In this document: positions 61,229-64,000 of the stretch, in pieces | Layout: each line of letters begins with the position of its first letter | How positions within the stretch are numbered: position 1 is the stretch's first letter | Source: an uncultured Ignavibacteriota bacterium | GTDB taxonomy: Bacteria > Bacteroidota > Ignavibacteria > UBA10030 > UBA8401 | Length of the DNA: 64,000 bases | Assembly (NCBI GenBank): GCA_903884005.1 | Contig: CAISDA010000017.1 | Span: forward strand, 95,102-159,101 | Direction of reading: 5' to 3' | Made by a program: the position numbers and the translations under genes | Notes under the pieces: model-generated | Databases searched by the model: none | The model's input: only the letters and a program-made list of their open reading frames with translations | What the model was told of the DNA's origin: nothing

Positions 61229-63504
61229 GAGTTCCCCATGTGTGGGATGGTGTGAAGGTCTGTTTGAGATGAAAGTACAAGCTGCCGGCTCTCCGAAAAC
61301 GCACTCGTGTCCTCTGCTGCCGTGGCGAGTGTGATATCTGAACATGTGATCACCAGTTTGTTGACGCGGCCGCCGAGTGTGTGACAGGGCAGGATCCTGA
61401 CAAAAAACCGCCTCCCGTCGAAAGTGGAGACGGATGATTCGATTGGCAGGAGCGTTCGTTGCACCTGGCGTGCGTGGCTTTCCATTTCGGGATACTGCAA
61501 ATCGGTCACGAGATCTGTGAACGGCCTGCCGATATCCGTGCTGCGCAGCCGAAAGATAGTGACCGCCGATTCGGTGAAGCGGCGGATGTGCAGCTCGCTG
61601 TCGAGAAAAAGCGCGGCGATCTGTGTGCTGTTAAGCAGGTGTGCCATGTCATCGTTCGACTCTGCAGCATCACGCAGCTTGCTCCGCAGTTCAGCATTGA
61701 CCGTAGACAATTCTTCGCTCAGGCTTCGTATTTCTTCCATCGATGTTGTGAGTTCCTCGTTGGTCGACTGCAGCTCTTCGTTTTCCGCTTGCAGATTCTC
61801 GTTTGCCGCTTGCAGATTCTCCTGTAGTATCTGCATGCCATCGTGAACGCCCTTCAGTTCTTCATCGCTCCACAGCGATTGAAACGCCGATCGCTTCTTG
61901 GGCGTGCGTGTGTGTTCTTCCGGCGCGCCGCGCTGCGTGGTGCGCGAAAAATGTATGTGTATCGCCGGCTCGGGTGATACGGTGCGTTTGTATATATTCA
62001 ATGTGGCGTCCAGCACTTCGAATCCTTCGCCGTCACGGCCAAAGGCATCTGCCATGCCAAGCAATAAAATTCCGCCTTGTTTAAGAGCGTAGTTCATTCG
62101 GGCCATCATTGTTGTTTGCAGTTCGGGTTCCATGTAAATGAGCACGTTGCGGCATGTCAGTATGTCCAGCCGTGTAAAGGGGGGGGCTGTGATCACATTC
62201 TGCTGAGCGAATACCACAAGATCGCGAACCGGCGCATTCACCCGATAGCCTTCCGGCACAGCTGAAAAAAAACGGCTGATCCGTTCCGGAGAAACATCGG
62301 CAGCGATGGTGGTGGCGAACACACCTTGACGGGCAGTCTCGATGGCGTCATGGTCGAGATCGGTGGCGAATATCTGCAGCGTGATGAGTTTATTGCCCCC
62401 CGCTTTTTCCAATGCCTCAAGTACGGTGATGGCCAGTGAATATGCTTCCTCGCCGGTTGAACAGCCCGTCACCCAGGCGCGCAGCACGGATCCGGCCGGC
62501 ACGTCGTCGATGAGGCCGGGGAGAATGTCTCGTTTCAGTTTTTCCCACACGGCTGTATCGCGGAAAAAGCGTGTAACGCCGATCAGCAGTTCTTTGAACA
62601 GGATCTCGATCTCTTCGGGATATTCCTGCAAAAACCGGACATACGAGTGCAGCGTTTCTATTTGATGAACGGCCTTGCGTCTTTCTATGCAGCGGATCAA
62701 TGCGGTTTTCTTGAACAACGAAAAATCGTGTCCTGAGCGTTCGCGGAGCAGGATCATGATTTTTTCGAGGGCGCTGATGTCTGTTCTTTTTATGCCTGAG
62801 CCGGCCTTCGCCGTCGAGGTGAATGTAAGAAAGGTAAGTAATTTTTCAGGCAGCTCCCCGGCGGGGGCGACGATATCCGCAATGACTGCCTCGGTGGCGC
62901 TTCGCGGCATTCCGTCGAAGTGGGCAGTTGCCGGATTCTGCACAAGGACCACCCCGTTGTGTTCTTTGATGGCTTTTAGTCCAAGGCTGCCATCGGAGCC
63001 CATTCCCGACAGTATGACGGCGATGCTTTTCCCTTTCCTATCGCCGGCCAGCGAACGGAAAAAAATATCGATGGGCCGGCGATGGCCGTGCGATTCGGCC
63101 GGATCGGCAACATGCAGAGCGCCATGCAACAATGAAATGTTTTTATTGGAAGGATTGACATAGATACAGTTCGGTTCCGGGATGACCCCGTCGCCGGCCG
63201 CATGCACCTTCATTGCCGTGCATCGCTGAAGCAGTTCCACCAAAGCGCTGGGGTGATGCGGGTCGAGGTGTTGAATGACGACGAACGCCATCCCCGTGTC
63301 TGTGGGTGTGTGTGTGAAAAATTGTTCCAGGGCCTCCAATCCGCCCGCAGAGGCGCCGATGCCGACAAGAGGAACGTCGCCGCCAGAGTGTGCAGGCGCA
63401 GGCCGTTCGTCATGCGTTTCCCGTACGCATTGCTCCGCCTGGTCCGCCGCTGCGTTAAGCGTCCGCCGGGTTGTTGTCGTGGTGTTTATTGTTCCAGCTG
63501 CCAT
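61225..63504 (-). CDS. CheB-CheR-PAS signalling protein
   Basis: A 759-residue protein. A CheB-like methylesterase domain (residues about 45-235) has Ser52 in GIGASAGGLEAL, His in IQHLDPHHPS and Asp in LSGMGSDGSLG. A CheR-like methyltransferase domain (about 245-505) has GVTRFFRDTAVW, the SAM-binding WVTGCSTGEEAYSLAI and LDILTCRNVLIYME. A coiled coil (LQAANENLQAENEELQSTNE) and one PAS domain follow. It lacks the kinase domain that often ends such proteins; that is provided by the next, overlapping gene. No receptors, CheA or CheW are in the window, so the methylation target is unknown. Cytoplasmic. Confidence 0.9.
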   Translation of the reverse strand: MAAGTINTTTTTRRTLNAAADQAEQCVRETHDERPAPAHSGGDVPLVGIGASAGGLEALEQFFTHTPTDTGMAFVVIQHLDPHHPSALVELLQRCTAMKVHAAGDGVIPEPNCIYVNPSNKNISLLHGALHVADPAESHGHRRPIDIFFRSLAGDRKGKSIAVILSGMGSDGSLGLKAIKEHNGVVLVQNPATAHFDGMPRSATEAVIADIVAPAGELPEKLLTFLTFTSTAKAGSGIKRTDISALEKIMILLRERSGHDFSLFKKTALIRCIERRKAVHQIETLHSYVRFLQEYPEEIEILFKELLIGVTRFFRDTAVWEKLKRDILPGLIDDVPAGSVLRAWVTGCSTGEEAYSLAITVLEALEKAGGNKLITLQIFATDLDHDAIETARQGVFATTIAADVSPERISRFFSAVPEGYRVNAPVRDLVVFAQQNVITAPPFTRLDILTCRNVLIYMEPELQTTMMARMNYALKQGGILLLGMADAFGRDGEGFEVLDATLNIYKRTVSPEPAIHIHFSRTTQRGAPEEHTRTPKKRSAFQSLWSDEELKGVHDGMQILQENLQAANENLQAENEELQSTNEELTTSMEEIRSLSEELSTVNAELRSKLRDAAESNDDMAHLLNSTQIAALFLDSELHIRRFTESAVTIFRLRSTDIGRPFTDLVTDLQYPEMESHARQVQRTLLPIESSVSTFDGRRFFVRILPCHTLGGRVNKLVITCSDITLATAAEDTSAFSESRQLVLSSQTDLHTIPHMGNS

Positions 63505-63935
63505 AATGCTTTTTCAACGGATACCTTGTGCACAGGTATGAACGAGTGCGTAGGCTCAGGCATAGTGTCTGTATGTAGTATCATCTTTATAATGTACCGT
63601 AAAAGCTCACCACATTCAAGGGACTCTTTTCACGAAGTGCATCACGAAATGACGCGGTGCGTCGGAGGGCGTCGGCACGACCACGCAGGTTCTCATGCAT
63701 ATGTGCGGAAGGGCAGACGGTCCGGTTCATGCATCGAAGAAATTGTCCTCCGCATGGCCGGCTGCGGAACCTATGCCGCGAATGGTTCGTTTGATACTAC
63801 AAGAAGGCCGTGAGCGTGCAGGGATGCTCCGGCACGGAGTATATAATAGAAGGAAAATACTGATCAACGTCAATTATATTTCCCTTTAAACGACAATTAT
63901 AATTCCCCTCGCTTCGCGCCTGCTTGTTTCATGAT
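63505..63935. other. Intergenic stretch upstream of the CheB-CheR gene
   Basis: About 430 bases without a supported gene; the short plus-strand frames here are unlike coding DNA. It should hold the promoter of the minus-strand signalling set. Near 63850-63905 it becomes AT-rich (ATTATATTTCCC, ATTATAATTCCC, a near repeat). No RNA gene or repeat family member was found. Confidence 0.4.
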
Positions 63936-64000
63936 TTAGTCCACCTTCTTTTCGCTTGTTGTTGCAGGTTCTTCCATCCCGATCGTTTTCCTCATCGTTG
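63936..64000 (-). CDS. Possible C-terminal end of a minus-strand gene (cut by window edge)
   Basis: A frame on the minus strand is open from the window edge to TAA at 63936-63938 and reads TMRKTIGMEEPATTSEKKVD. The charged, Thr/Lys-rich end looks like a natural protein C-terminus, but 21 codons are too few to identify a family. Whether it is coding cannot be decided here. Confidence 0.25.
   Translation of the reverse strand, partial: TMRKTIGMEEPATTSEKKVD

Overview
The window looks like chromosomal DNA of a free-living Gram-negative heterotroph of the Fibrobacterota-Chlorobiota-Bacteroidota (FCB) superphylum, most like the Ignavibacteria side. The evidence is several secreted proteins ending in a type IX secretion (T9SS) sorting domain with an NYPNPFNP-type motif, a PorV/PorQ-family protein, two TonB-dependent receptors with N-terminal carboxypeptidase-regulatory-like domains, a BLIP-like PepSY protein and weak or variable Shine-Dalgarno signals. 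This placement is inference from gene content. No rRNA, tRNA, CRISPR array, prophage or insertion sequence was seen.

Layout. (1) 1-7572: a biosynthetic block, all on +: leuA (cut by the window edge), leuC, panD, leuD, proC, leuB, a GNAT acetyltransferase and lysC. It makes leucine and also serves beta-alanine/pantothenate, proline and aspartate-family amino acids. (2) 8061-12000: an orphan small protein, then four minus-strand genes: metallophosphoesterase, aldo/keto reductase, pentapeptide-repeat protein and a small membrane protein. (3) 12177-19866: a two-component system translationally coupled to a tripartite RND efflux system, then a terminator and a PepSY-like protein. (4) 20139-24856: an outer-membrane beta-barrel receptor, an outer-membrane-like protein, a DEDDh exonuclease and a DUF1232 protein. 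(5) 25258-45569: a polysaccharide-use locus: TonB receptor, T9SS-tailed surface protein and PorV-like protein with no SusD, then a secreted esterase, a secreted beta-helix protein, a GH50-like glycoside hydrolase, a membrane-anchored winged-helix regulator, a GPH-type sugar symporter and a GH3 enzyme. (6) 45570-50050: a stretch rich in gene remnants: an orphan T9SS tail, the tail of a sugar isomerase, a DUF1080/alginate-lyase chimera split by an in-frame TGA, and a three-frame T9SS protein relic, with one apparently intact VOC-family gene among them. (7) 50207-58046: uronate catabolism (UxaE-family epimerase, UxuB-type SDR, KDG kinase, LarA-like nickel racemase/epimerase homologue), then pdxB and gnd. 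(8) 58155-63504: the relic of a hybrid sensor kinase, then a translationally coupled minus-strand signalling set: CheB-CheR-PAS protein, NarX-like kinase and NarL-like regulator.

Regions 5 and 7 together suggest extracellular breakdown of a uronate-containing polysaccharide (pectin- or alginate-like), import of the products, and conversion through tagaturonate/fructuronate, mannonate and 2-keto-3-deoxygluconate. The exact polysaccharide cannot be settled from sequence alone. Two families of dispersed palindromic repeats run through the intergenic spaces. One is a mosaic of reusable modules built around a GGGCGA-stem hairpin; the other sits directly upstream of two genes and shares a leader and ribosome-binding-site layout.
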